35,184 nt of DNA from Chitinivibrionales bacterium. Its GTDB lineage: Bacteria > Fibrobacterota > Chitinivibrionia > Chitinivibrionales > WJKA01. Below are positions 17,401 through 25,619 of the stretch, piece by piece. The stretch lies in NCBI GenBank assembly GCA_014728295.1, contig WJLW01000043.1, positions 1 to 35,184 of the forward strand, given 5' to 3'. The first letter of the stretch is position 1, and every line of letters begins with the position of its first letter. A program made the position numbers and the translations under genes. The notes under the pieces were generated by a model. The model did no database searches, was not told the DNA's origin, and saw nothing but the letters and a program-made list of their open reading frames with translations.

Positions 17401-20255
17401 GCACGCGGATGTTGCGGATAGGCATCCACGACCGCACGATAATTTTTTGCCGCGGCAAAGTACTGCTGTTCATTCCCCGACTTCTCCGCCTCCCGATACG
17501 CTGCATCAGCAACGAAAAGCCCGTTGGATATGGCCATAGAATCGACCCGCTCAACGATAGTCGAGTCGCGCTTGCGTGTTTCGCGCCACCACCGGCTTGC
17601 CTTGGCGTAGCGACCGAAAAAAGCCTCTCTTTCCGAAAGCGACAGATCTTTGCGCCCCGTGGTTTCGTAAATTTTGATGAGCGCGGCCGTGGCTTGCGGC
17701 GCGGCGGAGCTCATGGGATACTCAGCCAGCAGGCGCTGTAATACGCTGACCGCCAGATCGTAGTCCTGCACCTCTTCACGCAATTCTCCAATTCGCTTGA
17801 GCACGAGCGCGGCATAGTCTTTGTTACCGATAAGCTCCAGAAATTTGACGGCGTCGTTGATACGCTCCTCTTCATCAAAGCTGATCGCGATATAGTCAAT
17901 CGCCTCGCCGCGCAGCAACGGATTGACAACCTGCTTTTCCTCCATTTTGCCCGGATCAAAATCAAGCTCGACTTCCTCGATGAGATATTTGAATACCGCG
18001 ATCGCTTCCTCGTATTGGTCCTGCATATAGTAGCACCAGCCCAGATTATACAGGGCCTGCACAAACTGCGGGTGATCGCGATAGAAAAGAACCTCTCTGA
18101 ATGCATCTTCAGCCAGTTTATAGCCGCCATTATCCATAATTTTCGGACGCTCGAAATAGTAGCGGCCGATGTTCATATTCGCTTCGACGAAGAATTCACT
18201 TTCGGGATAGTTCTCGGTCATTTCCAGCAACACGTCATTTGCCTCATCGTAGGCGCCAATTTGCTGCAAAGCCAGAGCTTTATAAAAAAATGCGTCATCG
18301 GCCAGCTCATCCCGGGGATAGTCATATATGATACGATCGTAGACGGCGATAACGCTGTCGAGGCCCTGTTCGGGAAACTCAAGCCCTGCCGTATCTTCGC
18401 CCGAGGCCAGCATCGCCTCGTATTCGTCAAGGCGCCTGCTGAAATTTCCACTTGACTTATCGTAATACAATTCGGCCAGACGGTAAAGTATTTGCGGATT
18501 GAATTTGTTGCGGGGATAAAACTCGAGCATCGCTTCGATGTGGTCGATAAGCATGTTGCGACTTTTGAGGATGTCCTTTGCCAGTTTGTCGCGGTCTATC
18601 TCGGTAAAAAGATCAACCACCTTCCTGCCGTTGCGGGCCAGCGTGTCGGCGGTCGTATCCGTTGTTGGGCGTTGCGCCAGCGAGGTATTCATCTTGAGCA
18701 GATCCTGCTTCTTTTTCAGATACTTGAGAAACGCCCAGTCAACGTATTTGGCAGGCCCCTCATCCGAGAATGCCGACCGGCTCTCTTCATCGCCGATAAA
18801 CTCCCGGATAATCGCATTGTACTCCTGCTCCAAATCACTCAACGCAGTCTTGAACGTGTCGATTGACCTATTCAACGAATCGATACGGAGCGCCGGAGTT
18901 GAGTTTTCGGACGCGGGCGCCTTTTCGTGCCTGATTGTTGCCAGTTCAAGCTGCCCCTGTGCCGTCAGGATAGAATCTTCGAGCCGGCTCTTTCGTTCTT
19001 TCAATTTCGACAGGTAGCGATGCACGGTCAGCGTGGTATAATCATCACCCTGCCGCTGCTCACGGGAGCCGCCAATGTCCTCGGCAAGCTGCCAGAAACG
19101 GGCCTGCAGATCACGGATTTTTTGCAACTGCGCCTGCGCCTCCCGCCGCAGTTGCGCATCGCCGTTGCGAATGCCCTGAAACTCCAGATTATTCCATTCC
19201 GCCGTCATTTCAGTCAAACGATTAATTTCTTCATACACCTCAAACAGCATGCGCGAACCGACGACCTGGCCATACACCGCCTGACCGGTTTGTTCGGCTT
19301 TCTCTTTTTCTCCCAGATTCAAATATGCCGTCTCGAGGATAGACATCATTTCAAAATAAAAATCACTTTGCGGATGCCGCCTGACATACGAAAGCGCCAT
19401 CTTTTCGGCTTTCTCATATTCCTCCATCTCATTATAGGCCGAAGCCATCTTGACACGTGCATAATGGTATCGCTGCGCGCCGCGCGCAACATTACTGTAA
19501 TACGAATAGGCAATTTCGGGCTTCTTTTGCAGCAGGTAGATATCGCCGATGACAATACCGGCCTCGGTTACCAGATTGTCATTTGCGGCATTCTTGCGCA
19601 CATAGTCAAGCAGCAACAGCGCGTTATCGTACTTTTTCAGTTGAATATTGGCAAGCGCCGCCAGAAACTGGGCCTGAACATGCCGTGCAGATTGCGCGGT
19701 GATCTGCGACAACAGCACGATGGCTTCGGCATAATGCTTCTGCTTGAAATGCAGCTTCGCCATGACATAGATAACCGAGCTGTACAGCGGATGAGTGCGG
19801 TATCTGGACTGATACAGCTCATACACCTCTTCCGCCGAAGCCGGGTCACGCCGGGCATAGTAATATTGCAGCAGCCGGTAATAGGCAGGTGCGACTTTGT
19901 CGCTGTTGGGCAAATGCTCCGTCAGGTAAAGATAATTATCCTCGGCCAGCCGCTCGAGCTTGAGTTGACGATAGCATTCAGCCAGAACAAAGACGATGAA
20001 ATCAAGATTGCCGTCCGGCAGGTTCAGCTTGCGCGTTTTTTCAAGAGCATCCGCCGCAAGCCGGTATTTTCCGTTGTGATACAGCCTCAGTGCCTGCACG
20101 ATGTCCTGCGGTGTGGTGATATCGGGGCGAAATACCGGCGCAATTTCTTTGTCAAGCGCGTCCTCCATTATCCAGTCAATGCCGGCATCCTGGGCACGGG
20201 ACACCAATGCCAGCAAGAGAAACAGCAATGGCAGCTTTATTCGCGGATAGTTCAT
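14451..20255 (-). CDS. Giant exported TPR scaffold with a jelly-roll and C-terminal coiled coil
   Basis: The start at ATG 20255 is fixed by a 4-base ATGA overlap with the upstream stop and an immediate signal peptide (MNYPRIKLPLLFLLLALVSR). The product has 1934 residues. TPR repeats of the BamD/YbgF kind cover most of it, for example DALFNAAGNYEKLDKFDKAA and ALFNVGFCYEKLGKLEKMAE, many ending in a YP turn. Residues about 370-480 include charged coiled coil. Residues about 1660-1815 resemble a galactose-binding jelly roll (YNLYINGKLTASDTSGYA, then LVNGGDNSIAIELIPPEGAR). The last 55 residues are a strongly charged coiled coil. It probably spans the periplasm as a scaffold. No catalytic motif is visible. 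A large outer-membrane assembly or gliding-type machine is possible, but nothing identifies it. Confidence 0.75.
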   Translation of the reverse strand: MNYPRIKLPLLFLLLALVSRAQDAGIDWIMEDALDKEIAPVFRPDITTPQDIVQALRLYHNGKYRLAADALEKTRKLNLPDGNLDFIVFVLAECYRQLKLERLAEDNYLYLTEHLPNSDKVAPAYYRLLQYYYARRDPASAEEVYELYQSRYRTHPLYSSVIYVMAKLHFKQKHYAEAIVLLSQITAQSARHVQAQFLAALANIQLKKYDNALLLLDYVRKNAANDNLVTEAGIVIGDIYLLQKKPEIAYSYYSNVARGAQRYHYARVKMASAYNEMEEYEKAEKMALSYVRRHPQSDFYFEMMSILETAYLNLGEKEKAEQTGQAVYGQVVGSRMLFEVYEEINRLTEMTAEWNNLEFQGIRNGDAQLRREAQAQLQKIRDLQARFWQLAEDIGGSREQRQGDDYTTLTVHRYLSKLKERKSRLEDSILTAQGQLELATIRHEKAPASENSTPALRIDSLNRSIDTFKTALSDLEQEYNAIIREFIGDEESRSAFSDEGPAKYVDWAFLKYLKKKQDLLKMNTSLAQRPTTDTTADTLARNGRKVVDLFTEIDRDKLAKDILKSRNMLIDHIEAMLEFYPRNKFNPQILYRLAELYYDKSSGNFSRRLDEYEAMLASGEDTAGLEFPEQGLDSVIAVYDRIIYDYPRDELADDAFFYKALALQQIGAYDEANDVLLEMTENYPESEFFVEANMNIGRYYFERPKIMDNGGYKLAEDAFREVLFYRDHPQFVQALYNLGWCYYMQDQYEEAIAVFKYLIEEVELDFDPGKMEEKQVVNPLLRGEAIDYIAISFDEEERINDAVKFLELIGNKDYAALVLKRIGELREEVQDYDLAVSVLQRLLAEYPMSSAAPQATAALIKIYETTGRKDLSLSEREAFFGRYAKASRWWRETRKRDSTIVERVDSMAISNGLFVADAAYREAEKSGNEQQYFAAAKNYRAVVDAYPQHPRAIAARWNLASLLEAKLKQPEAAYQEYLAYSRTLVADTSQREQAARNAIAIAQNLLPEETNLESGDMGPDAVRLIEAVQNYANLFPGGGSLGGVLIAQAAIYFNRKMYASAAEIYNKIIDKKDADKNYYTALFMLGQCHFGEENWQAAAVSFEKVYQSSRNEEQQFEARKLMLQSKYLLAKQFFDAGDHAKAAEAFLNLEMRFPGSEYGDVALFSAAESYEKLKDLDNASKMYNLLVRKYPTSKFAADALFNAAGNYEKLDKFDKAAEAYEYLVANYPESNKAKDALFNVGFCYEKLGKLEKMAEANERYTEKYPEEKDVKVMLLRSAQFYYKAAMYDKAENMFKNFHRRFSNDPKAIEALFMIGKIYVQRNDDQMALNYFEQAERQNAQLVEAEGKGNNYYASEAAYQSAQMQYRSFSAIEFDAAGDELLADQKRKMQLLNDASAAFARVVKYQSEKMFEAAFRIGEMYEDFAREWRRQERDQLDPIKTAVREKDIYQTTSALLQQAIVPYKKTLELKSGFDSLSQEHQKWFDLARERLSKIYVAAGDLLIASAGVMHKAPIPREVKARPLHYFQYLKQLNQTLEPVKINARDYFLQAYRDMSELDIDQSRTEICKERFAKLNYTIGNDYEKLSQKILKEEYEIPRSLSAEEKEELQFQLEDIVFELQDKSIFAYEDAMNLAKDENMREGTWFPRIMKSLAQLSPEMYGKSYYHGVSYVSDESWAVRTDSVAGWNAAQPPYDGWQAAATAPTAQSPSFPFGDPLVIAAPQQASACYFRQDIFLQGFPAGASITYAFSGAYNLYINGKLTASDTSGYATLNEIDSLTNISSLVNGGDNSIAIELIPPEGARGALAVVFSAMIDTNQHFDSKISPIRLASAKPAGEEETSTDVWSDAAETVAQDTREKRDDKDWYAKEFRNMGELLQAITDYQGREKRTAQQIRKERLELQKLRIKDEYLQSRIETVQEEVEKLQQSLEGMSQER

Positions 20256-23200
20256 TTGCAACAACGGAAACCGATGGAGTTGGATTGAGATGCGACGGTT
20301 CCCGGCGAGGTGAAACCGCAATGCGCACGCTTGCCGGACTGATACGAACCGCCGACCATCAGTGGATATACGCCCTGTTTGGTATCAACCCACTCCCAGG
20401 CATTGCCGATCATATCCCGCAGTCCGAACCCTTCGGCGCAGGAAGGAAATGACCCGGACTTGTACAGCTTTCTGCCTTCCGTTGGACAACGGTCTTTCTG
20501 ATACTTCGATGCATAGGGATAGGAAGTGTGGGAATAGCCGCGACAGGCACTTTGCCATTCACGCGCCGAGCACAGCCTTTTGCCGGCATTGAGACAGTAC
20601 ATTTTAGCCTCGACCCAACTGATATGAGTCAACGGCCTGCGCCCCTGTGCATTGGGCCACTCGTAGCGGTCGATGCAGTAGGTGTTGCCCTGCGGATCGT
20701 TGACATAGACCATTCCTTCGGGACACAATTCATTTACGCGCACCTCCTTGCGCCGGCGGGCGGTTTCACCCCCGGCATCCTTTACTTCCACTTCGGGATG
20801 GTAGAGGCCGCCTTTTTCAAAAGTGTAAACGGCCCGGGGATTATTGGCAAAATCGGTTTCATAATCGCCGTCCCCGTCAAAATCCCAGCGAAACCGCAGT
20901 TGAGCAAGCTGCGTCTCCTGGTCCACGGTTGCGCTGCCGTCAAAAGTTGCCGCGGCAAAGCTCATCACGGTATCGGGATTGATGAAAAACTGGGGGGACG
21001 GCGGCAGGTTGATGTTATAGATAAAAGTATCCGGCTCACCCACATAACCGGATTCATCGATGACAAACGCAATAAGCGTGTCGGACTGCGCCAGCGTAAT
21101 GGGTTCGGTGTACAGATTCGAATCAACTGTCGGCAGGTTGCCGTGACGCGCATAATATATCTGCGATTGTTCACCGAGCGTGCTGAAACGTATCGAGAGC
21201 ACCCGGTTATAGGCGATGTCATGGCCGGCGGGGACATTGGGCGTTGCGTGCGGCCTGGAAAGATCCAGAAACGAAAGTGCGCTTTCATTGCCGGCCGCGT
21301 CCCTGGCATAGAAGACAAGTCGCGCCTGGTCGTTGCGCACCACGCTGATGCGGCTGCTGCTGTTTAAAAACCGGTTGCCGGCGCTGCGCGTGGTCGTGCT
21401 GAACAACGGACTCGAACCGTCGGACGTATAGTAAATCGATGCATTCTCGGTTGCGTCAAAGAAGACCGTCACCGAATCGCCAATCCCCTTGCGCAGGGTA
21501 ACGGTCACTCTCGGAGCGGTCCAGTCCAGCTCATACTCATTGCGATGGATCGGGCTTTCCATGCCGTCGGCGGTGCGCGAAAAGTATTCGAGAGTAGCAT
21601 TGCCCTGCTCCTCCAGATGTATAGAATCGGTAAAGGGCCGAAACAGCGTGTCGGGCGGCATGCGGTAGAATACTTCGGAGGGGAAGTTGGTTATGAAGCC
21701 GACGGCTACTTTGCGGCTGTACCGTCCCCCGCCCGGCGACGCGGCCACCATCGGGCGTTTCAGATCTTTCATCACGCGCACTTCGCTGCTGTTTCCTGCT
21801 TTGTCAACCGCTCTGTAGCCGACCTGCCGACCGGCACGAAGCGTGATGGGTTCGGCATAGACGCGCGAGGAACGGGTCGGTGTTTTGGTACCGGTTTCGT
21901 AATAGATGGTTGCCTGCTCATCCGGCGTCAGGTGTATTGTGTACAAATTGCCCCTGATATCGCGATCGATGCGCACACGAACTTGCGGCGGCCGGGTATC
22001 CAGCAGGTAGGCAGCCCGGCGCTCTACACTGACATTACCGGCCTGGTCAACCGCGATAAAGCGAATAACGCTGCTCCCCTCCTTGCCTATCTCGAGCGGT
22101 CCGGTATATAGCGGAGATTCTGTCGAAACCCGCCGGTCGGTAAGCGTGTAATAGAGGGTCGAGGGTTCATTGGCGAGCAATTCCAGTTGAAAGGGAGCGG
22201 TATAGGTTCCCGGTTTGGGTGAAATACTGGTGGCGGGCGCAATCTTGTCGTATTTGTATTCCCATTCGAACAATCCCGACATATTGCCGGCAAGATCCCT
22301 GGCTTTGGCTTTGATTTGCGCCCGATTCCGGCGTGGCATAATTATGGCCGTATCATACTCGGGGCTTTCAAGGGTAGGAATGCCGCCGTCTGTCGTATAC
22401 CAGATAGTCGCCGTCTCTCTGGTTCGCAGGATAAACTCATCCGCCTGCGCTCCTTCCTTTCTGTCAATACGTACTTTGGGCGCAATCGTATCCACGACAA
22501 AGCGTGACCGGCTTATTTTCGATTCCAGGCCTTCTCCGGTTCGACCGTAAAAACGCAACAACCCCAGACCGTAGGGCAAGGTGACCGGTTCGGAATACTT
22601 TTTAAACCAGTCTCTGGGTGCGGAAGGATCGAACGTATAATAAATAGTCGCCGGATAGTTGCTGGAAAAGCGTACCTGTTTGAATTCATTGAAAATGCCG
22701 CTGTCGGGTGTCGTGCTGACGATGAGTCTGCGCTTGTCAACAACCCAGGTACGCGCTTCACTCCACATGCGATTTCCCGCTTTGTCAACCGCACTGAAAT
22801 AGCCGGAGAGGGAGTCGTCCACCAGCAGTGTATCGCCGATGCGTTTGCCGGGCAAGTCACTAGTATCGCCGTGCAGATAGAAGGCAGTTGGCTCTTTGGC
22901 AATCAGGCGCACTACAATGTCTTCCTGATACCGGCCCGGTTCCGGTTCGATGCTGAACTGCGGCGGTCGCGTATCGAATGTATACTGCATGGAATCGAGT
23001 GCTGACCGGTTGCCGAAATCGTCCTCCCCGTAAAAGTAGATGGTGTATTCACCTTCCTGCGCTATGGTTACCGGCCGGCGATATACCTTGAGATCTTTGC
23101 GGCTATTGATACCGTAACGAATGATGGCGATTTCATCGGCGCTGAACGCAACATGAAACATCTCTTTCTGGAAGCGCTCTGCGGGGGTGATATCGACAAC

Positions 23201-23308
23201 CGGTGCCGCGGTGTCCATCCATACCGGTACGCTGTCCTGTTGTGCACTGACGGTCACGAGGCCAGCCGCAAACATTGTGCATACCAGCTTGAGGTAAATC
23301 TTCGTCAT
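20252..23308 (-). CDS. Secreted protein with chitobiase-type repeats, PKD domain and FGE-like C-terminus
   Basis: ATG 23308 begins one base after the upstream stop and opens a signal peptide (MTKIYLKLVCTMFAAGLVTV, then SAQ). The product is 1018 residues. Residues about 40-760 contain eight or nine chitobiase C-terminal-like beta repeats: IYYTFDPSAPRDWFKKYSEP, IWYTTDGGIPTLESPEYD, IYYARHGNLPTVDSNLYTEP, separated by AVDKAGN linkers. Residues about 770-855 are a PKD domain (RFRWDFDGDGDYETDF). Residues about 860-1017 are a formylglycine-generating-enzyme/sulfatase-modifying fold (GMVYVNDPQGNTYCIDRYEW, then GNAWEWVD and IGFRCCK). In active FGE two cysteines follow the GGS strand; here the first position is Ser991 (GGSYQS) and only Cys997 remains. 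A binding or structural role is likelier than catalysis. The stop overlaps the next start by 4 bases. Confidence 0.8.
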   Translation of the reverse strand: MTKIYLKLVCTMFAAGLVTVSAQQDSVPVWMDTAAPVVDITPAERFQKEMFHVAFSADEIAIIRYGINSRKDLKVYRRPVTIAQEGEYTIYFYGEDDFGNRSALDSMQYTFDTRPPQFSIEPEPGRYQEDIVVRLIAKEPTAFYLHGDTSDLPGKRIGDTLLVDDSLSGYFSAVDKAGNRMWSEARTWVVDKRRLIVSTTPDSGIFNEFKQVRFSSNYPATIYYTFDPSAPRDWFKKYSEPVTLPYGLGLLRFYGRTGEGLESKISRSRFVVDTIAPKVRIDRKEGAQADEFILRTRETATIWYTTDGGIPTLESPEYDTAIIMPRRNRAQIKAKARDLAGNMSGLFEWEYKYDKIAPATSISPKPGTYTAPFQLELLANEPSTLYYTLTDRRVSTESPLYTGPLEIGKEGSSVIRFIAVDQAGNVSVERRAAYLLDTRPPQVRVRIDRDIRGNLYTIHLTPDEQATIYYETGTKTPTRSSRVYAEPITLRAGRQVGYRAVDKAGNSSEVRVMKDLKRPMVAASPGGGRYSRKVAVGFITNFPSEVFYRMPPDTLFRPFTDSIHLEEQGNATLEYFSRTADGMESPIHRNEYELDWTAPRVTVTLRKGIGDSVTVFFDATENASIYYTSDGSSPLFSTTTRSAGNRFLNSSSRISVVRNDQARLVFYARDAAGNESALSFLDLSRPHATPNVPAGHDIAYNRVLSIRFSTLGEQSQIYYARHGNLPTVDSNLYTEPITLAQSDTLIAFVIDESGYVGEPDTFIYNINLPPSPQFFINPDTVMSFAAATFDGSATVDQETQLAQLRFRWDFDGDGDYETDFANNPRAVYTFEKGGLYHPEVEVKDAGGETARRRKEVRVNELCPEGMVYVNDPQGNTYCIDRYEWPNAQGRRPLTHISWVEAKMYCLNAGKRLCSAREWQSACRGYSHTSYPYASKYQKDRCPTEGRKLYKSGSFPSCAEGFGLRDMIGNAWEWVDTKQGVYPLMVGGSYQSGKRAHCGFTSPGTVASQSNSIGFRCCK

Positions 23309-23309
23309 A

Positions 23310-25415
23310 CTACTTCTCTGGTGCGGTGTTTATTCTTTTTCGCAGGGCACTCTTCATATCGCGATCGGATGCGTTGCGCAGCGCTTTCTTCCAGTAGTCG
23401 ACTGCAATAGTAAATTGTTCCCGCTCATGATAGATATTTCCCATCATCAGCCAGGCCTTTGCACTTTTGCCCGGAAGCGATTCGGCTTTTTTCAGGGCTC
23501 CCAGCGCCTGCTTGTGCTTCTGGCGGTTCTTTTTGATTATAGCATCGTGCAGACTCTTGCCCAGACCATACGAGAGTTCGAGATCGTCGGGAAAATCTTC
23601 TGCAAGCGATTCGTAATGCATGGCCGCGACCTCATACCATTCCATATCATAATAAGTCGAAGCCAGCAGCTTGCGCACGTTTTTATTGTTGGGATATCGC
23701 TGAAGAAAGAATTCGATGGCTTCTATGGCTTCCGTGTCTTTGTCTTCGCTGCATAAGATGGCGACCAGACCGTGCAGTGCCCCTTCGTTATGCGGCGCAA
23801 TCGTGAGAATATGGCGATAGCTGTCCTTTGCTGTCGACTGCAATCCCCGGCGCTCGGCAATCTGCGCCAGCGCTATGAGTACGTCAAGGCGTGACGGCGC
23901 CAGGCGCAGCACTTCGTCATAATAGAAGCGGGCTTCTTTGAGTTTGCCCGAAAGATGACAGGCGCGTGCCAGGTTGTAGAGAATGCGCTCATCCTTGCCG
24001 CCGGCTTTATCTGCCTTCTTATACGCCCTGATTGCTTTGCGGTAATTTTCCTGCAGAAAGTACATATTACCCCGGTTGGCATACACATGCTGCCTGCTAG
24101 TGGATTTTTTAAGCAGCCGCTCAAATAACCGGTTTGCCTCCTCGTAGTTGCCCAGGTGCCAATTGACTACTGCAAGGTTTACTTGCACGGCTTCCAGTTC
24201 CGGATTAAGGCGTTTGGCCTGATTGAGCAATTGCAGCGCATTTTCGAACCACATCAGCCTGAAATAGGTTATCGCCAGGTTAAGCAGGATGGTGATATTG
24301 TCTGCGTTGAGCCGGTAGGCCGACTCCAGAATTTGAACCGATTCCATGAGCCGCCCCGCATCACGGTATGCCGCCCCAAGCAGCGAATAGTAGCGCATAT
24401 AACCTGGTCGCAATGCTATCAGCCTGTTGAAGATATCCGCTGCACGACTGAATTGCCCGACGGAGAGATAACCGCTTCCCAGGTTGAATTCCGCTTCCGG
24501 ATCCGGTGGGCCGAACGCAACCGCCCTGGTCAACATGGCAATACCGCGTCGATACTCACCCCGGGCAAGATGGTTTTTGCCCAGTGCGGACATACCCGAG
24601 GAGGTCAGCATAAGCTCCTTTTCGTGGGATGCAATAAATCTGCGTGCGTCATCGGGCGCGGCATGCTGCAGCTTAAAAAGAGCAATGTCGCCAATGAGCG
24701 CAGGATTATCGTTATAATGCGCAAGGGCCTGCGCGACCATCTTTTCGGCCTCCTCCCGCTGACCGCCGGAAGCATTGATAGCAGCCATGCGATACCAGAC
24801 CGCGCCGTAGCCAGGATCCAGCTCCACCGCCCGGGCATACGCCGACAACGCCGAAGCAAACCTGCTGCGCAGCTCGAATCCGTAGCCGGCCAGATACGTC
24901 TGATACGCCGCCCGGGAGTGAGAAGGAGCCGTCGTTGCGTAAGGCGCTTGCGCGGATACCGGCGCGATTTCCATCAACTCCAGCAGCTTTTTGAGCAATT
25001 CGTGCGATATGCTTTGTATATCACCCACCGCACCGTCCGCTTTAATGATCGCTTTAACGGGGTTTTGCCCGACAATCCGGACGATGCGCAAGCTCACCTG
25101 CAAACTGTCATTGCGCACGTCAAAGGCCCCCCCCACGGCAATATCCCACTGCCATCGATGAAAATGCCGCTCAAGGACCGAATCGGAAGACATGCGCCAG
25201 GCGGATGAGTCGACCTGAAACAGGTACACCGGATCCCAGGCCCGAATTCCCTGGATACGCCGCATGGTGCGAAACAAATACTCCGAAGCGCTGCAGCTTA
25301 TCCATTCCGCCAGTTCATTGCCGGATTTATTTACAAGCGGGAAAAGGGCGACACTGGTTCGCGCTCCGGCAGAGGTAAGCAAAAGCAGGATGCAGATACT
25401 CAAGAATATGCGCAT
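23310..25415 (-). CDS. Exported protein with a TolB-N-like domain and TPR repeats
   Basis: I choose ATG 25415, which opens directly into a signal peptide (MRIFLSICILLLLTSAGART); an in-frame ATG at 25481 would bury it. Neither start has a good ribosome site. The product is 701 residues. Residues about 20-150 (SVALFPLVNKSGNELAEWIS, then DIAVGGAFDVRNDSLQVSLR) resemble the alpha/beta domain of TolB-N/FlgO/CsgG-like envelope proteins. Residues about 170-690 are at least a dozen TPRs, for example GAVWYRMAAINASGGQREEA and AEFNLGSGYLSVGQFSRAAD. It is the first gene of the five-gene envelope operon, one base from the next start. It is probably a periplasmic adaptor. Confidence 0.75.
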   Translation of the reverse strand: MRIFLSICILLLLTSAGARTSVALFPLVNKSGNELAEWISCSASEYLFRTMRRIQGIRAWDPVYLFQVDSSAWRMSSDSVLERHFHRWQWDIAVGGAFDVRNDSLQVSLRIVRIVGQNPVKAIIKADGAVGDIQSISHELLKKLLELMEIAPVSAQAPYATTAPSHSRAAYQTYLAGYGFELRSRFASALSAYARAVELDPGYGAVWYRMAAINASGGQREEAEKMVAQALAHYNDNPALIGDIALFKLQHAAPDDARRFIASHEKELMLTSSGMSALGKNHLARGEYRRGIAMLTRAVAFGPPDPEAEFNLGSGYLSVGQFSRAADIFNRLIALRPGYMRYYSLLGAAYRDAGRLMESVQILESAYRLNADNITILLNLAITYFRLMWFENALQLLNQAKRLNPELEAVQVNLAVVNWHLGNYEEANRLFERLLKKSTSRQHVYANRGNMYFLQENYRKAIRAYKKADKAGGKDERILYNLARACHLSGKLKEARFYYDEVLRLAPSRLDVLIALAQIAERRGLQSTAKDSYRHILTIAPHNEGALHGLVAILCSEDKDTEAIEAIEFFLQRYPNNKNVRKLLASTYYDMEWYEVAAMHYESLAEDFPDDLELSYGLGKSLHDAIIKKNRQKHKQALGALKKAESLPGKSAKAWLMMGNIYHEREQFTIAVDYWKKALRNASDRDMKSALRKRINTAPEK

Positions 25416-25553
25416 GCGGCGCAGTGGGTTCCCGTTGGTGAAGGGGATTGTAGGTCTCACGTGAAAGAGTATCGGATGCAATGGTTCTCAAAACAAACAA
25501 TGTTCGCACAGAGACGCGACCATCAATATTAATGTAATATACTATTTTAGTAA

Positions 25554-25583
25554 AGTATATCATTGCTGCAATTTGAATGTTAA
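25554..25583 (-). promoter_or_regulatory. Candidate promoter of the five-gene envelope operon
   Basis: On the minus strand TTAACA (25583-25578) and TATACT (25559-25554) are 18 bases apart, giving a leader of about 130 bases to ATG 25415. A short palindrome-rich AT stretch around 25538-25560 could bind a regulator or serve the divergent gene. Confidence 0.5.
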
Positions 25584-25619
25584 GTCTTTGATTAGTAAAC
25601 CTTTTCGCAACCCGGTCAA

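Noticed and set aside
18927..20288. A 453-codon plus-strand open frame
   Set aside because: It lies antisense inside the giant TPR gene, whose frame has clear repeats and a signal peptide. The plus-strand translation has no domain-like pattern.
24156..25208. A 350-codon plus-strand open frame
   Set aside because: It is the mirror of the TPR gene 23310-25415 and has no ribosome site or recognisable motif.
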